The notes under the pieces were generated by a model. That model was not told where the DNA came from. It did not search any database and saw only the letters and a program-made list of their open reading frames with translations. Source: Actinokineospora diospyrosa (GTDB lineage: Bacteria > Actinomycetota > Actinomycetes > Mycobacteriales > Pseudonocardiaceae). From it: DNA of 64,000 nt. Numbering within the stretch: the stretch's first letter is position 1; each line of letters starts with the position of its first letter. Made by a program: the position numbers and the translations under genes. Location of the stretch: contig NZ_JAMTCO010000002.1 in assembly GCF_024171925.1 (NCBI RefSeq), positions 275,041 to 339,040 on the forward strand. Direction: 5' to 3'. Shown piece after piece: positions 16,993-26,055 of the stretch.

Positions 16993-17993
16993 CTGGTGAT
17001 GTCCTTGGTCCGGAACCGGCGGGCCGCCAGCAGGCCGAACACCGCGGCGTAGGCCACCGCCGAGAACGCGCCCTGGGTCATGTTCGACCAGTCGATGTCG
17101 GTGGAGATCAGGTCCGACCAGGCGAACGCGAAGTGCGTCGGCAGGTAGTCGCGGATCCCCTCCAGCGCGGTGATCTGGTCCAGGATCTGCGACAGGATCG
17201 CCACCAGCACCGTGCCGCCCACCGCGCCTAGCGGGGCGTCGGTGGTCACCGACAGGAACATCGCCAACCCGGCCACCCACAGCAGGTTCACCGCGATGTA
17301 GACCACCGCGAACACCATCGCCAGCAGCGAGTCGGAGAACGCGATCGCGTCCCCGGTCGGGCTCACCGCCTCACCCGCGCCGTAGAACACCACCCCGACC
17401 AGCAGCGCGACCGCGGGCAGCAACGCCAACGCGAACAGCGACAGCAGCCCCGAGGTCAACGCCTTCTGCCGCAGCAGCCGCCCGCGCGGGATCGGCATCG
17501 CCAGCAGGTACTTCAGGCTCGACCAGGACGCCTCCGAGGCCACCGTGTCGCCGAAGAACAGCGCCACGATCATCGGCAGCAGGAAGCTCCCGGCCGCGAA
17601 CAGCACGAACACCACGAAGTTCGGCGCGCTCGCGGTCGCCAGGTCGACGAACCCGCCGGAGCGCCTGCCGCTGTCGCTGGTGCCGAACTCGAACGCCGCC
17701 CACAGGATGAACGGCAGCAGCACCAGGAACCCCAGCAGCAACTGCGTCCTGCGCCGCCGCAACTGCCGGGCCAACTCCACCCGCAACGGCAGCGTCCGCC
17801 CCTGCCGGAACCCGTCGACCGCCCCGTCCGGCCCGAACCCGACGTGCTCGTGCGACGCCGCGTCCACCATCTCGTCGATCGCCGCTGGGTCGGTGTGCAC
17901 GGTGCTCACGTTCTCCACCACCGCACCCGCGCCCTTGCCCGCAGCGCCCTTGCCAGCGCTCTCGGTGGGCCTGTGCCCGTTGTCGCCGCTCAC
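16989..17993 (-). CDS. ABC-2 type transporter permease
   Basis: 334 aa, start GTG at 17993 overlapping the stop of the upstream fusion gene (GTGA). After a ~90-residue cytoplasmic N-terminus come six hydrophobic segments, the first at LLLGFLVLLPFILWAAFEFG and the last near AVAYAAVFGLLAARRF, which closes with the RFRTKDITS tail seen in ABC-2 permeases. It should pair with the ATP-binding domain of the preceding gene to form an efflux transporter. The substrate is unknown. The inverted repeat ending at 16992 may terminate the operon. Confidence 0.85.
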   Translation of the reverse strand: MSGDNGHRPTESAGKGAAGKGAGAVVENVSTVHTDPAAIDEMVDAASHEHVGFGPDGAVDGFRQGRTLPLRVELARQLRRRRTQLLLGFLVLLPFILWAAFEFGTSDSGRRSGGFVDLATASAPNFVVFVLFAAGSFLLPMIVALFFGDTVASEASWSSLKYLLAMPIPRGRLLRQKALTSGLLSLFALALLPAVALLVGVVFYGAGEAVSPTGDAIAFSDSLLAMVFAVVYIAVNLLWVAGLAMFLSVTTDAPLGAVGGTVLVAILSQILDQITALEGIRDYLPTHFAFAWSDLISTDIDWSNMTQGAFSAVAYAAVFGLLAARRFRTKDITS

Positions 17994-20848
17994 GCCGAGG
18001 ACTCCTCTCCGACCAACTGCAGGAACGCGTCTTCCAGGCGCCGCCGGGGGCCCGCCTGCTCGACCGCGACCCCCGCGCGCACCAGTGCCGTCAACGCCGC
18101 CGACCGGGGCAGACCGTCCAGGTCCGCGTGCACGAGATCCCCTTCGACCGTCACCGCGTTCACGCCGGTGACCCCGCGCAACGCCTCCGCCGCCGCGGCG
18201 GGATCGTCCACCCGGAACGTCGCCTCGCCGCCGCCAGCCACGATGTCCTCCACCGCGCCCGCCGCGACCAACCTGCCCTTGTGCATGACCACGACGTGGT
18301 CGCACGCCTGCTCGACCTCGGCCAGCAGGTGGCTCGACACCACCACCGTGCGGCCGGTCTTGGCGTAGCGGCGCAGCACCTCGCGCATCTGGTGGATCTG
18401 CGGCGGGTCGAGCCCGTTGGTCGGCTCGTCGAGCACCATCAGGTCCGGGAAGCCCAGCATCGCCTGCGCGATCGCCAGCCGCTGGCGCATGCCCTGGCTG
18501 TAGGTGCGGACCTTGCGCTCCACCGCCGACCCGAGCCCGGCGATCTCCAGCGCCTCGGCGAAGTGCGCGTGCTCGGCCGGTCGCCCGGTGGCCGACCAGT
18601 ACAGCTCCAGGTTCGCCCTGCCGGACAGGTGCGGCAGGAAACCCGCGCCCTCGACGAACGAGCCGATCCGCGACAGCACCGGCGCGCCGGGGTGGATCTT
18701 GTGGCCGAACACCCTGATCGAGCCGTCGGTCGGGGTGATCAGGCCCATCAGCATCCGCAGCGTGGTCGTCTTGCCCGCGCCGTTGGGGCCGAGCAGGCCG
18801 AGCACCTGGCCGCTGCCCACCCGGAACGACAGCGAGTTCACCGCCTTGAGCCCACCCGGGTACGACTTCGACAACCCGTCGATCACCAGCGGCACGTCCG
18901 CCAGTTCCGGGTCGACGTCATCGGCGCGCCGACGGCGCAGCACGCCCCACACCACGGCGAGCGCCACGATGCCCAGCACCACGGCGATGCCGATCAGCGG
19001 CCCGGCGGGCGGTGCCGTGCTCGACCGCGACCCGGACACCACCGGGACCGCCAGTTCCCCGCCCGGCGCCAACGAGACGCGGTACGCGGCGGCCTCGGCG
19101 GGCGTCGCGTAAGCCTGGTCGGTGGTCGACACGACCAACTCGACCCGGTGGTCGGCCTCGATCGGCCGCACGATCGCGGGCAGCGCCACCGACACCTCCA
19201 CCGCGGTGCCGTCGGCGGGCAGCGGGGGAGTGCGCAGCGCGGACACGGCCGACCCCGGCAGGGTCCGCACCCCGTCCGGGCCGACGTCGTAGAGCTTCGC
19301 GAACAGCACCGCGCCATCCGGGGCGCCGCCACGTGCGCTGGCCACCCGGATCCCGACCGTGCTCGCCCCAGCGATCAACAACTGCGAGGTCATCGGCTCG
19401 CTGCGGAACCGCGCCGCCTGCCCGGGCAGGTCAACCGAGATCCGCCCGGCCAACCGCGACGAACTGCCCAGCACCGAACCCAACCCCGGCATGGAGCTGA
19501 TCGACGCCGGGTTCCCGCCCGGCGGGTTCACCACCGTCTGCTCCTGGCCGGACACCGCGATCTCGCGCCGCTCCGCCGCCGGGGCACCGCCGATGCCCGG
19601 GTAGGCGCCCGCGCTGACCGTGCGCACCGAGGGCGCGCCCTGGGCCCGCAGCGCGCCCTGCACGGCGTACTCGAACCCGGTCCCCGGGTCGGTGCCCTGC
19701 CCGCGCAGGTGGAAGTCGAACCAGTCCGCGATCTCCCCGCGCAGCTCCGGTCCCGGCTTGCCGCCGTCGTGGCCGCCGGTGTACCAGACCACCTTCACCG
19801 GGGCGCCCGCCGCGCTGACCTGCCGCGCCGTCGCGTCCGCCTGGTCGAGGCCGAACAGCGTGTCCTGCTCGCCCTGCACGACCATCGTCGGCTGGGTGAT
19901 CCGGCTGGTCACCGACACCGGCGACACCCGGCGCAGCAGGTCGGTGGTCGCCTGGTCGGCCCGCCCCGTCGTGGCGACCTGCGCGTAGGCCTTGCAGACC
20001 GCGGCGGTGAACCGGCCGCACGGGTCGCCGGTGCCCTCGCGCTGCCGGTCACCGGAACCCCCACCGGTGGGCAGGTCCTGCGTCTGCGCCGGGACCGCCG
20101 CCGTCGCCGAGCCGTTGTCCTCGGTCCCCGGCTCGGTCGCGTCCCCGGTCGGGTTCGCCAACCCGGCGGCCCCCATGCCCGCGGCGAAGAAGATCCCCGC
20201 CCAGGAACGCTTGAACACCCCGTCCGCGCTGAACGGGTTGGCCGCGGCCGTGGTCTCCGCGCGGCCCGCGGAGTTCGGCAGCAGAGCCTGCCCCAGGTCG
20301 TTGTAGGTGATCACCGGTGCCAGCGCGTCCACCCGCTTGTCCGCCCCGGCGAGCAGCAGCGACAAGGCGCCGCCGTAGGACCCGCCGGTCACGCCCACCT
20401 TCGGGTCGTCGGGCGCGTCCTTGGTCACCTCCGGCAGCGTGGCCAGCCAGTCCACCAGCGCCCGCGCGTCGTTGACCTCGTAGTCCGGGTCGTTGAGCCC
20501 GATCTGCCCCTCGCTGCGGCCGAACCCGCGCGCCGACCAGGCCAGCGCGACGAACCCGCGCTGGGCCAGTTCCCTGGCGTCGGAGTCCACGCTGTCCTTG
20601 CTGCCGCCGAAGCCGTGCGCGACCAGCACCGCGGGCGCGGGGGTGCGCTGCGGCAGGTACAGCGTGGTGTCGATCCGGATGGGGTCGGCGCGGTCGGGAC
20701 CGCTCTGCAGCGTCAGCTCGGCGTCACGGGTGGTGACCGGCGGGGTGTCGGAACCGGAGTTCAGCCACACCACACCGGCGGCCGCCACCGCGACGACGAC
20801 CAGCGCTGCGGCGACCTGGCGGGGCCGTGGCCGGGGAAAAGAGGGCAC
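17990..20848 (-). CDS. S15/CocE-type hydrolase fused to ABC ATPase
   Basis: 952 aa. The N-terminal membrane anchor (about residues 11-30) is followed by an external alpha/beta hydrolase of the X-Pro dipeptidyl-peptidase/CocE type: VAHGFGGSKDS, nucleophile Ser157 in TGGSYGG, and a HDGGKPG catalytic His region, with a jelly-roll-like C-terminal domain. A second membrane helix (about 617-637) leads to a complete cytoplasmic ABC ATPase: Walker A GPNGAGKTT near 687-695, signature YSQGMRQR, Walker B LMVLDEP. The permease gene follows with overlap. One polypeptide thus links an extracytoplasmic hydrolase to the transport motor. The start is GTG at 20848. Confidence 0.88.
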   Translation of the reverse strand: MPSFPRPRPRQVAAALVVVAVAAAGVVWLNSGSDTPPVTTRDAELTLQSGPDRADPIRIDTTLYLPQRTPAPAVLVAHGFGGSKDSVDSDARELAQRGFVALAWSARGFGRSEGQIGLNDPDYEVNDARALVDWLATLPEVTKDAPDDPKVGVTGGSYGGALSLLLAGADKRVDALAPVITYNDLGQALLPNSAGRAETTAAANPFSADGVFKRSWAGIFFAAGMGAAGLANPTGDATEPGTEDNGSATAAVPAQTQDLPTGGGSGDRQREGTGDPCGRFTAAVCKAYAQVATTGRADQATTDLLRRVSPVSVTSRITQPTMVVQGEQDTLFGLDQADATARQVSAAGAPVKVVWYTGGHDGGKPGPELRGEIADWFDFHLRGQGTDPGTGFEYAVQGALRAQGAPSVRTVSAGAYPGIGGAPAAERREIAVSGQEQTVVNPPGGNPASISSMPGLGSVLGSSSRLAGRISVDLPGQAARFRSEPMTSQLLIAGASTVGIRVASARGGAPDGAVLFAKLYDVGPDGVRTLPGSAVSALRTPPLPADGTAVEVSVALPAIVRPIEADHRVELVVSTTDQAYATPAEAAAYRVSLAPGGELAVPVVSGSRSSTAPPAGPLIGIAVVLGIVALAVVWGVLRRRRADDVDPELADVPLVIDGLSKSYPGGLKAVNSLSFRVGSGQVLGLLGPNGAGKTTTLRMLMGLITPTDGSIRVFGHKIHPGAPVLSRIGSFVEGAGFLPHLSGRANLELYWSATGRPAEHAHFAEALEIAGLGSAVERKVRTYSQGMRQRLAIAQAMLGFPDLMVLDEPTNGLDPPQIHQMREVLRRYAKTGRTVVVSSHLLAEVEQACDHVVVMHKGRLVAAGAVEDIVAGGGEATFRVDDPAAAAEALRGVTGVNAVTVEGDLVHADLDGLPRSAALTALVRAGVAVEQAGPRRRLEDAFLQLVGEESSA

Positions 20849-21076
20849 GGACCGAACTTATTGGACTCTTCCTGAGAGTGCTCCCAGGGCCGCGCGGCGA
20901 TCACCTCCGGGTGACAGGGCTTCCGCATCCGGGCTGGTCAGGGCAGGCTGTCCCGGCAACCGGCGGTGAACGGGAGTCCCGTGGCCCCGGTGGTTGTGAC
21001 CAACCCGACCACCGCGGCGCAGCACCTCGACTGGTGTGCCGGGCCTGGACAGGGAAGAATCGGACACCGAATGTGT

Positions 21077-21169
21077 CGGAGGGGAGTATTCCTTCGCACC
21101 GGTGTCGTCAGCACGGACCTCGCGTCCCGGGACCGGTGGCCGGAGCAGTTGCGGCGGAAGAGACCTCCG
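21077..21169 (+). ncRNA. Probable yybP-ykoY (Mn2+) riboswitch
   Basis: The leader of the TerC gene contains GGGGAGTAT (21081-21089), GTGTCGTCAGCACGG (21103-21117 region) and GAAGAGACC near 21157-21165, the conserved blocks of the yybP-ykoY aptamer as known from actinobacterial TerC leaders. CGGAGG (21077-21082) can pair with CCTCCG (21164-21169) to form P1. The family senses Mn2+ and switches on manganese export genes. The identification is from memory of the consensus. Confidence 0.72.
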
Positions 21170-21207
21170 GTTGTCGGCGCGCGCCCGTACACCGGAGGTT
21201 TGTTTTC

Positions 21208-22275
21208 ATGGTCGTCCCCACCTGGGCTTGGTTCGCCACGATCGGCGGGCTGCTCGTGCTGCTCGCGATCGACTTGTTCATCGTGGACCGCAAGCCGCAC
21301 GAGGTCACCGTCGGTGAGGCGGGCCGCTGGGTGGCCTTCTACATCGGGTGCGCCATCGCCTTCGGCGGCGCCATCTGGGCGCTCTCGGGCGGCACGTACG
21401 CCGGGGAGTTCTTCGCCGGGTACATCACCGAGTACTCGCTCTCGGTGGACAACCTCTTCATCTTCCTCATCATCATGTCCGCGTTCAAGGTGCCGCGGAT
21501 CCACCAGCACAAGGTGCTGCTGATCGGCATCGTGCTCGCGCTGGTGATGCGCGGCGCGTTCATCGCCGTCGGCGCGGTCGCGATCGCGAAGTTCAGCTGG
21601 GTCTTCTACCTCTTCGGCGCCTTCCTCATCTACACCGCGTGGAACCTGTCCCGGCAGGGCCTGGGCGAGGACGAGGAATACGAGGAGAACGCGCTCACCA
21701 GGGTCGCCCGCAAGCTGTTCCCGGTGACCGACACCTACCACGGCGCGAACTCCTTCGTGCGCATCGACGGCAAGCGCTTCGTCACCCCGATGTTCATCGT
21801 GATGATCGCCATCGGCACCGCCGACCTGCTGTTCGCTGTGGACTCCATCCCGGCCATCTTCGGGCTGACCAAGGAGCCGTTCCTGGTCTTCAGCGCCAAC
21901 GCCTTCGCGCTGATGGGTCTTCGCCAGCTCTACTTCCTGCTCGGCGGCCTGCTCAAGAAGCTGGTGTACCTGTCGATCGGCCTCGCGGTGATCCTCGCCT
22001 TCATCGGCGTGAAGCTGGTGCTCGAGGCGCTGCACACCAACTCGCTGCCGTTCCTCAACGGCGGCGAGCCGCTGCCGGTCCCGGTGCCCAACATCGTGGT
22101 CTCGCTCGCGGTCATCGTCGGCGTCCTGGTCATCACGACCATCGCCAGCCTGCTCAAGTCCAAGCGCGACGATGCGCGGGGGATCACCGCCGCAGCCGCC
22201 GATTCCCCGGTCGCGGAATCACCCGCCGGGGAATCCGCCACCGAAACGGGTGAACCGGTCGACCACCGGCGCTGA
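21208..22275 (+). CDS. TerC family integral membrane protein
   Basis: 355 aa. The ATG at 21208 follows GGAGG (21194-21198) at good spacing. About nine membrane helices carry the TerC hallmarks EYSLSVDNLFIFL and GTADLLFAVDSIPAIFG with conserved acidic residues in the membrane. TerC/Alx proteins are implicated in manganese export and metal loading of exported enzymes. The upstream manganese-type riboswitch fits this role. The last ~30 residues are a hydrophilic, Glu/Ala/Ser-rich tail. A strong terminator follows. Confidence 0.9.
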   Translation: MVVPTWAWFATIGGLLVLLAIDLFIVDRKPHEVTVGEAGRWVAFYIGCAIAFGGAIWALSGGTYAGEFFAGYITEYSLSVDNLFIFLIIMSAFKVPRIHQHKVLLIGIVLALVMRGAFIAVGAVAIAKFSWVFYLFGAFLIYTAWNLSRQGLGEDEEYEENALTRVARKLFPVTDTYHGANSFVRIDGKRFVTPMFIVMIAIGTADLLFAVDSIPAIFGLTKEPFLVFSANAFALMGLRQLYFLLGGLLKKLVYLSIGLAVILAFIGVKLVLEALHTNSLPFLNGGEPLPVPVPNIVVSLAVIVGVLVITTIASLLKSKRDDARGITAAAADSPVAESPAGESATETGEPVDHRR

Positions 22276-22330
22276 ACCGGGCGTCGAACCGGGGTCGACG
22301 AACAACCCCGCCGGGGTGCGGGTGAAGCCG

Positions 22331-22370
22331 AAAAGCGGACGTGCGAACCATGCACGTCCGCTTTTCTGTG
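22331..22370 (+). terminator. Intrinsic terminator after TerC gene
   Basis: Perfect 14-bp stem AAAAGCGGACGTGC (22331-22344) / complement (22352-22365) with a 7-base loop and a T-run at the 3' side. Confidence 0.85.
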
Positions 22371-22429
22371 GACGAGTGGTAATAATCGAGGGGTCCTGGG
22401 TTTAACGTAACCTCGGGTACGGTCGTCGC

Positions 22430-24454
22430 GTGCGCCCAGAGGACATCGAACTGGCGGCGGCGCCTGGTGCGCCCGCCCTCCGCGGGGACCTGCTGCTGGT
22501 CGGTCTCGCCACCCCGGACCTGAGTACCAACTCCTACCCGGGTGGTCTGTACCGGGTGGGGCTGGCGGGCGGTGCGGTGCGCGAGTTCACCCGCGGCCAC
22601 CGCGACTGGGCACCGGCGATCTCGCCGGACGGCAGCCAGGTCGCGTTCCTGCGCAGCGCGAAAGCCGGTTCCCCGGCACAACTGCACGTCATCCCGGTCG
22701 ACGGCGGTGAGGCGCGCCAGCTCACCGACCTGCCGCTCGGCGTCGGCGCCCCGGTGTGGGCGCCGGATTCCCGGCGGATCGCTTTCGTGGCGCGGGTTCC
22801 CGAGCCCGGCCGCTACGGCGTCGCGGTCGGCGACCAGCCGCCGGGCACTGCTCCGGACGCCGCAGCCGAGGCGCCCCGGGTGATCACCCGTCTGGAGTAC
22901 CGGTTCGACGACATCGGCTTCCTGGGCGACCGTCCACTCCAGCTGTTCACTGTGGACATCAACACTGCGGACATCGGTGCGGTCAGCATCAACACCGCGG
23001 ACTTTGGCGCGGCGGATACGGACGCGGTGGGCGCCGGTGCGGCCAATACGGCGAATGCCCGGCAGCTCACCGAGGGGTACGGCACCCCGGAGCACCCGAC
23101 GTGGACGCCGGACGGCGCGCACGTGCTCGTGCGCGCCCGCCGCGACTGGGGCGTGGTGGACACGCTCAACACCGACCTGTACGCGATCCCCGCTGACGGC
23201 GGTGCGCCCGTCCTCGTCGCGCGCAGCGCGGGCACCGTGGAGCACCCGGTCGCGCTCGCCGACGGCACGGTCGCCTTCCTCGGCGACGATTTCCCCGACA
23301 CCCATTGCGTCGCGCGCAACGTCGGCCTGTGGACGGTCCCGCTCGTGCTCGACGGCGCACCCGGTCGACCGCACCGGTTGACCGACCCGGAGACCGTGGA
23401 CGCGGAGATCGCGGCCGGTCGGCCGGTGGTCACCGACTCCGGATTGCTGGTGGCCGTGCGCAACCGGGGCGCGGTCGAACTGCGCAGGGTCCCGCTGGGT
23501 GCTGACGGGGCCGCGCTCGCGGAGCTGCCCCTGGTCGCAGGCGAGCAGGCCGCGGTCAAGGGCTTCGCCGCCGACGGCGACCGGATCGTCTGCACGGTGT
23601 CCACATGGGACGCGCCGGGCGAGGTGGTGCTCGTCGAGGACGAGACCACCCGCCGCCTCACCGACTTCTCCGCCCGGTTGCGCGCCCGCGGTCTGCGCCA
23701 GCCGATCGAGGTCAAGGGCGTCGCGCCGGACGGCTACGCCACCCACGGGTGGGTCGTGCTGCCCGAGGGCGAGGGCCCGCACCCGGTCCTGCTGTCGGTG
23801 CACGGCGGCCCGTTCATGTACCACGGCTGGGGTTTCTACGACGAGGCCCAGGTCTACGCCGCGGCCGGATACGCGGTCGTGCTGCCGAACCCGCGCGGGT
23901 CCGCGGGCTACGGCGAGGCGCACGGCCGGTCCATCATCGGCGCCATGGGCACCGTCGACGTGGACGACGTGCTGTCGGTCCTCGACGCAGCCCTGGAGCG
24001 GCCGGACGTGGACCCCGCCGACGTCGGCGTCATGGGCGGCTCCTACGGCGGCTGGATGGCGGGCTGGCTGGCCGCCCACCACGGGCACCGCTTCCGCGCC
24101 GCGTGGAGCGAGCGCGCGGTCAACTCGTGGGAGTCCTTCGTCGGCACCTCGGACATCGGCTGGTGGTTCGCCGAGGCCTACTGCGGCACCGACCCGGCGC
24201 AACTGCTGGCCAGGAGCCCGCTGACGCACGCGCACCGGATCACGCTGCCGTTCGCGGTCGTCCACTCCGAACACGACTGGCGCTGCCCGGTGGAGCAGGC
24301 GCAGCGGATGTACGTGGCGTTGCGCCGCAACGGTGTCGACGCCGAGCTGATCCTGTTCCCCGGCGAGGGTCACGAGCTGACCCGCTCCGGCAAGCCCCGC
24401 CACCGCGAGCAACGTTTCCGCGAGGTATTGCGGTGGTGGTCACGGCACCTGTGA
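22430..24454 (+). CDS. S9 family prolyl oligopeptidase-like peptidase
   Basis: 674 aa, GTG start. The N-terminal WD40-like beta-propeller (to about residue 390) has repeats such as DWAPAISPDGSQVAFLR and APVWAPDSRRIAFV. The C-terminal alpha/beta hydrolase carries the triad Ser538 (GGSYGGW), Asp616 (EHDWRCP) and His648 (GEGHELTR), as in acylaminoacyl peptidases. No signal peptide is present, so it is cytosolic and should cleave small peptides. Around residues 175-212 there is an unusual low-complexity insertion with repeats INTADIG/INTADFG. It is convergent with the RES toxin gene, separated by a 19-bp-stem hairpin. Confidence 0.9.
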   Translation: MRPEDIELAAAPGAPALRGDLLLVGLATPDLSTNSYPGGLYRVGLAGGAVREFTRGHRDWAPAISPDGSQVAFLRSAKAGSPAQLHVIPVDGGEARQLTDLPLGVGAPVWAPDSRRIAFVARVPEPGRYGVAVGDQPPGTAPDAAAEAPRVITRLEYRFDDIGFLGDRPLQLFTVDINTADIGAVSINTADFGAADTDAVGAGAANTANARQLTEGYGTPEHPTWTPDGAHVLVRARRDWGVVDTLNTDLYAIPADGGAPVLVARSAGTVEHPVALADGTVAFLGDDFPDTHCVARNVGLWTVPLVLDGAPGRPHRLTDPETVDAEIAAGRPVVTDSGLLVAVRNRGAVELRRVPLGADGAALAELPLVAGEQAAVKGFAADGDRIVCTVSTWDAPGEVVLVEDETTRRLTDFSARLRARGLRQPIEVKGVAPDGYATHGWVVLPEGEGPHPVLLSVHGGPFMYHGWGFYDEAQVYAAAGYAVVLPNPRGSAGYGEAHGRSIIGAMGTVDVDDVLSVLDAALERPDVDPADVGVMGGSYGGWMAGWLAAHHGHRFRAAWSERAVNSWESFVGTSDIGWWFAEAYCGTDPAQLLARSPLTHAHRITLPFAVVHSEHDWRCPVEQAQRMYVALRRNGVDAELILFPGEGHELTRSGKPRHREQRFREVLRWWSRHL

Positions 24455-24491
24455 GCAGGTGCGGCCCGGGGACGGCGTAGGACCTCGGGCC

Positions 24492-24535
24492 GTTCGCAGC
24501 CGGTGGGCGAGGGCGTTCGCCCACCGGCTGCGAAC
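24492..24535. terminator. Bidirectional terminator hairpin
   Basis: Perfect 19-bp stem GTTCGCAGCCGGTGGGCGA (24492-24510) and complement (24517-24535) with a 6-base loop, between the convergent S9 peptidase and RES toxin genes. Confidence 0.8.
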
Positions 24536-24650
24536 CGTGTGCTCGCCGGTGGCCGGAATGCCCGGTGGCCGGAATGCGCTGAAGAACCGACCGCCGAAGA
24601 CTTCGGACCCATTTCGCCGGTTCGTCCCTGCGGGTCGGTAAACACCGAAT

Positions 24651-25304
24651 CTAAAGCAAGGTGTAATTCAATTCCTCGCACACCCTGGCCAGGGGAAGAT
24701 CCAAGCCGGGGTAGTCCAAGGGCAGCAGGACATCCGGGGTTCGCGGTAATACGCCACTGCCCGGCGGGTCCCACAGGCACACCGCCGGTTCGCCGCTGTC
24801 CATCGAGGACCGGTACCAGACCCCGTCGAGGTCGGGGTGCGCCTGGCGGATCGCCCGCGCCCAGGCCTGGGTCACCGATTTGCTGCCGGTGCTCAACTCC
24901 TGCGACGCGCCCGCCCTGGTCGGCCACAGGCCGCACAGGTCGAGCAGGCGCAGGGTGCGCCGCGGCCGGAACACCACCATGTGCGGTTTGCGGGTGGTGC
25001 GGTCGACCACCGAGGTCTGCTGGTACACCTCGGCGATGCTGGTGCGCACGCTCAGTCCGAAGTAGAGCACGCCGTGCCCCGGCGCGGTCGCGGGACCGCC
25101 GTCGGGACCCAGCGGCTGCGGGTCGAAGCGGGCGTGCGGCAGCGGACCGGTGTAGCGGAAGGAGTTCCACCGCTGGCGGTGCGCGCCCGCCGCGGCGAAC
25201 ACGCGGACCAGGTGGGTGCCGCCGTGCAGCGCCACCACGTCCTCGTCGACGCGCAACAGTGTCTTCAAGTCGGCTGCGGCTGGCGGCTGGGGGAGCCGGG
25301 ACAT
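24651..25304 (-). CDS. RES-domain toxin
   Basis: 217 aa. RES family signatures: Arg-containing NSFRYTGPLPHARFDP, the Glu in SVRTSIAEVYQ, and the Ser in GVWYRSSMDSG. Characterised RES toxins (MbcT, ParT, RES of Pseudomonas/Photorhabdus) degrade or modify with NAD+, stopping growth. The antitoxin-like gene lies 23 bp upstream on the same strand, the usual order. The ATG at 25304 is followed by a typical start MSRLPQPPAAADLKTLL. No membrane segment. Confidence 0.85.
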   Translation of the reverse strand: MSRLPQPPAAADLKTLLRVDEDVVALHGGTHLVRVFAAAGAHRQRWNSFRYTGPLPHARFDPQPLGPDGGPATAPGHGVLYFGLSVRTSIAEVYQQTSVVDRTTRKPHMVVFRPRRTLRLLDLCGLWPTRAGASQELSTGSKSVTQAWARAIRQAHPDLDGVWYRSSMDSGEPAVCLWDPPGSGVLPRTPDVLLPLDYPGLDLPLARVCEELNYTLL

Positions 25305-25327
25305 CTCTGGACGCGGACCTTCTCAGC

Positions 25328-25912
25328 TCAGGCCGGGGTGCCCAGCATCGAGGCCAACGCCGCCACCCGCGCGGGGGAACCACCCGCGAGCAGCCACTGC
25401 CGGGGCGTGGCTGGCTGGTCGTCGACGCGCAGGTCCGGCTGGGGACTGGTCATGAACGCGGCCACCACCAGCGGCGGCTGGTCGTCGGGCACCGCGGCGA
25501 GCACGGCCTCCAGGCCGGGCAGCACCCCGGCGGGCGCGAACTGCCAGGCGGGCAACCGCCACCCGCCCCGGTCCTTCCAGCCCGCGAGCCGACCGGCGGC
25601 GAGCCGGTGCCGGATGCGGCTGGTGTCCACGCCGACGGCGTCCGCGGCGTCGGCGACGGTCAGCGCCGAGTCGCGCAGCACGGCCTGGGCGGCCACCGCG
25701 CGGGCCCGCGAGTCGACCTCGTCGCCGCGCCGGGGGGTCAGGTCCAGGCCGACCTCGGTCAGCGCGTCGCGCTGGTCCGGGGAGAAGTAGTCGGCCGGGT
25801 CCGGGTTGGCCGGGGACAGCCGCCGGGCGGCCTCCTCCACCAGCTCGAGGAACTCCACCGGGTTGACCCTCAGGCCCGCCTTCGCGAGCACGTGCTCCAA
25901 CGCGACCGTCAT
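25328..25912 (-). CDS. Xre/MbcA-like antitoxin of RES toxin
   Basis: 194 aa from the ATG at 25912; the frame extends to 26014 but the added part overlaps the promoter region. A helix-turn-helix lies near residues 85-115 (ALTVADAADAVGVDTSRIRHRL). The C-terminal region (TPRQWLLAGGSPARVAALA) resembles the MbcA/ParS/Xre toxin-binding domain, which usually has a GSPEAV-type motif near the end. It should neutralise the RES toxin and repress the operon by binding its promoter at 25913-26050. Confidence 0.75.
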   Translation of the reverse strand: MTVALEHVLAKAGLRVNPVEFLELVEEAARRLSPANPDPADYFSPDQRDALTEVGLDLTPRRGDEVDSRARAVAAQAVLRDSALTVADAADAVGVDTSRIRHRLAAGRLAGWKDRGGWRLPAWQFAPAGVLPGLEAVLAAVPDDQPPLVVAAFMTSPQPDLRVDDQPATPRQWLLAGGSPARVAALASMLGTPA

Positions 25913-26055
25913 GCGCCTAGAGTATCCCGGATGTGCGGGTTCGTGCGCCTTTGTGGGAAAACTCACCTGGATCACCACGCACCGCACACGGTCAAACACC
26001 GACGGTTGTCCCACTGTAGTGCAACGGATGGCACCGACTACTACGTCATCCGGGT

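Noticed and set aside
18128-20875. 915-codon plus-strand frame opposite the hydrolase-ABC gene
   Set aside because: A GC-bias shadow of the real minus-strand gene, Arg/His/Gly-rich without domains.
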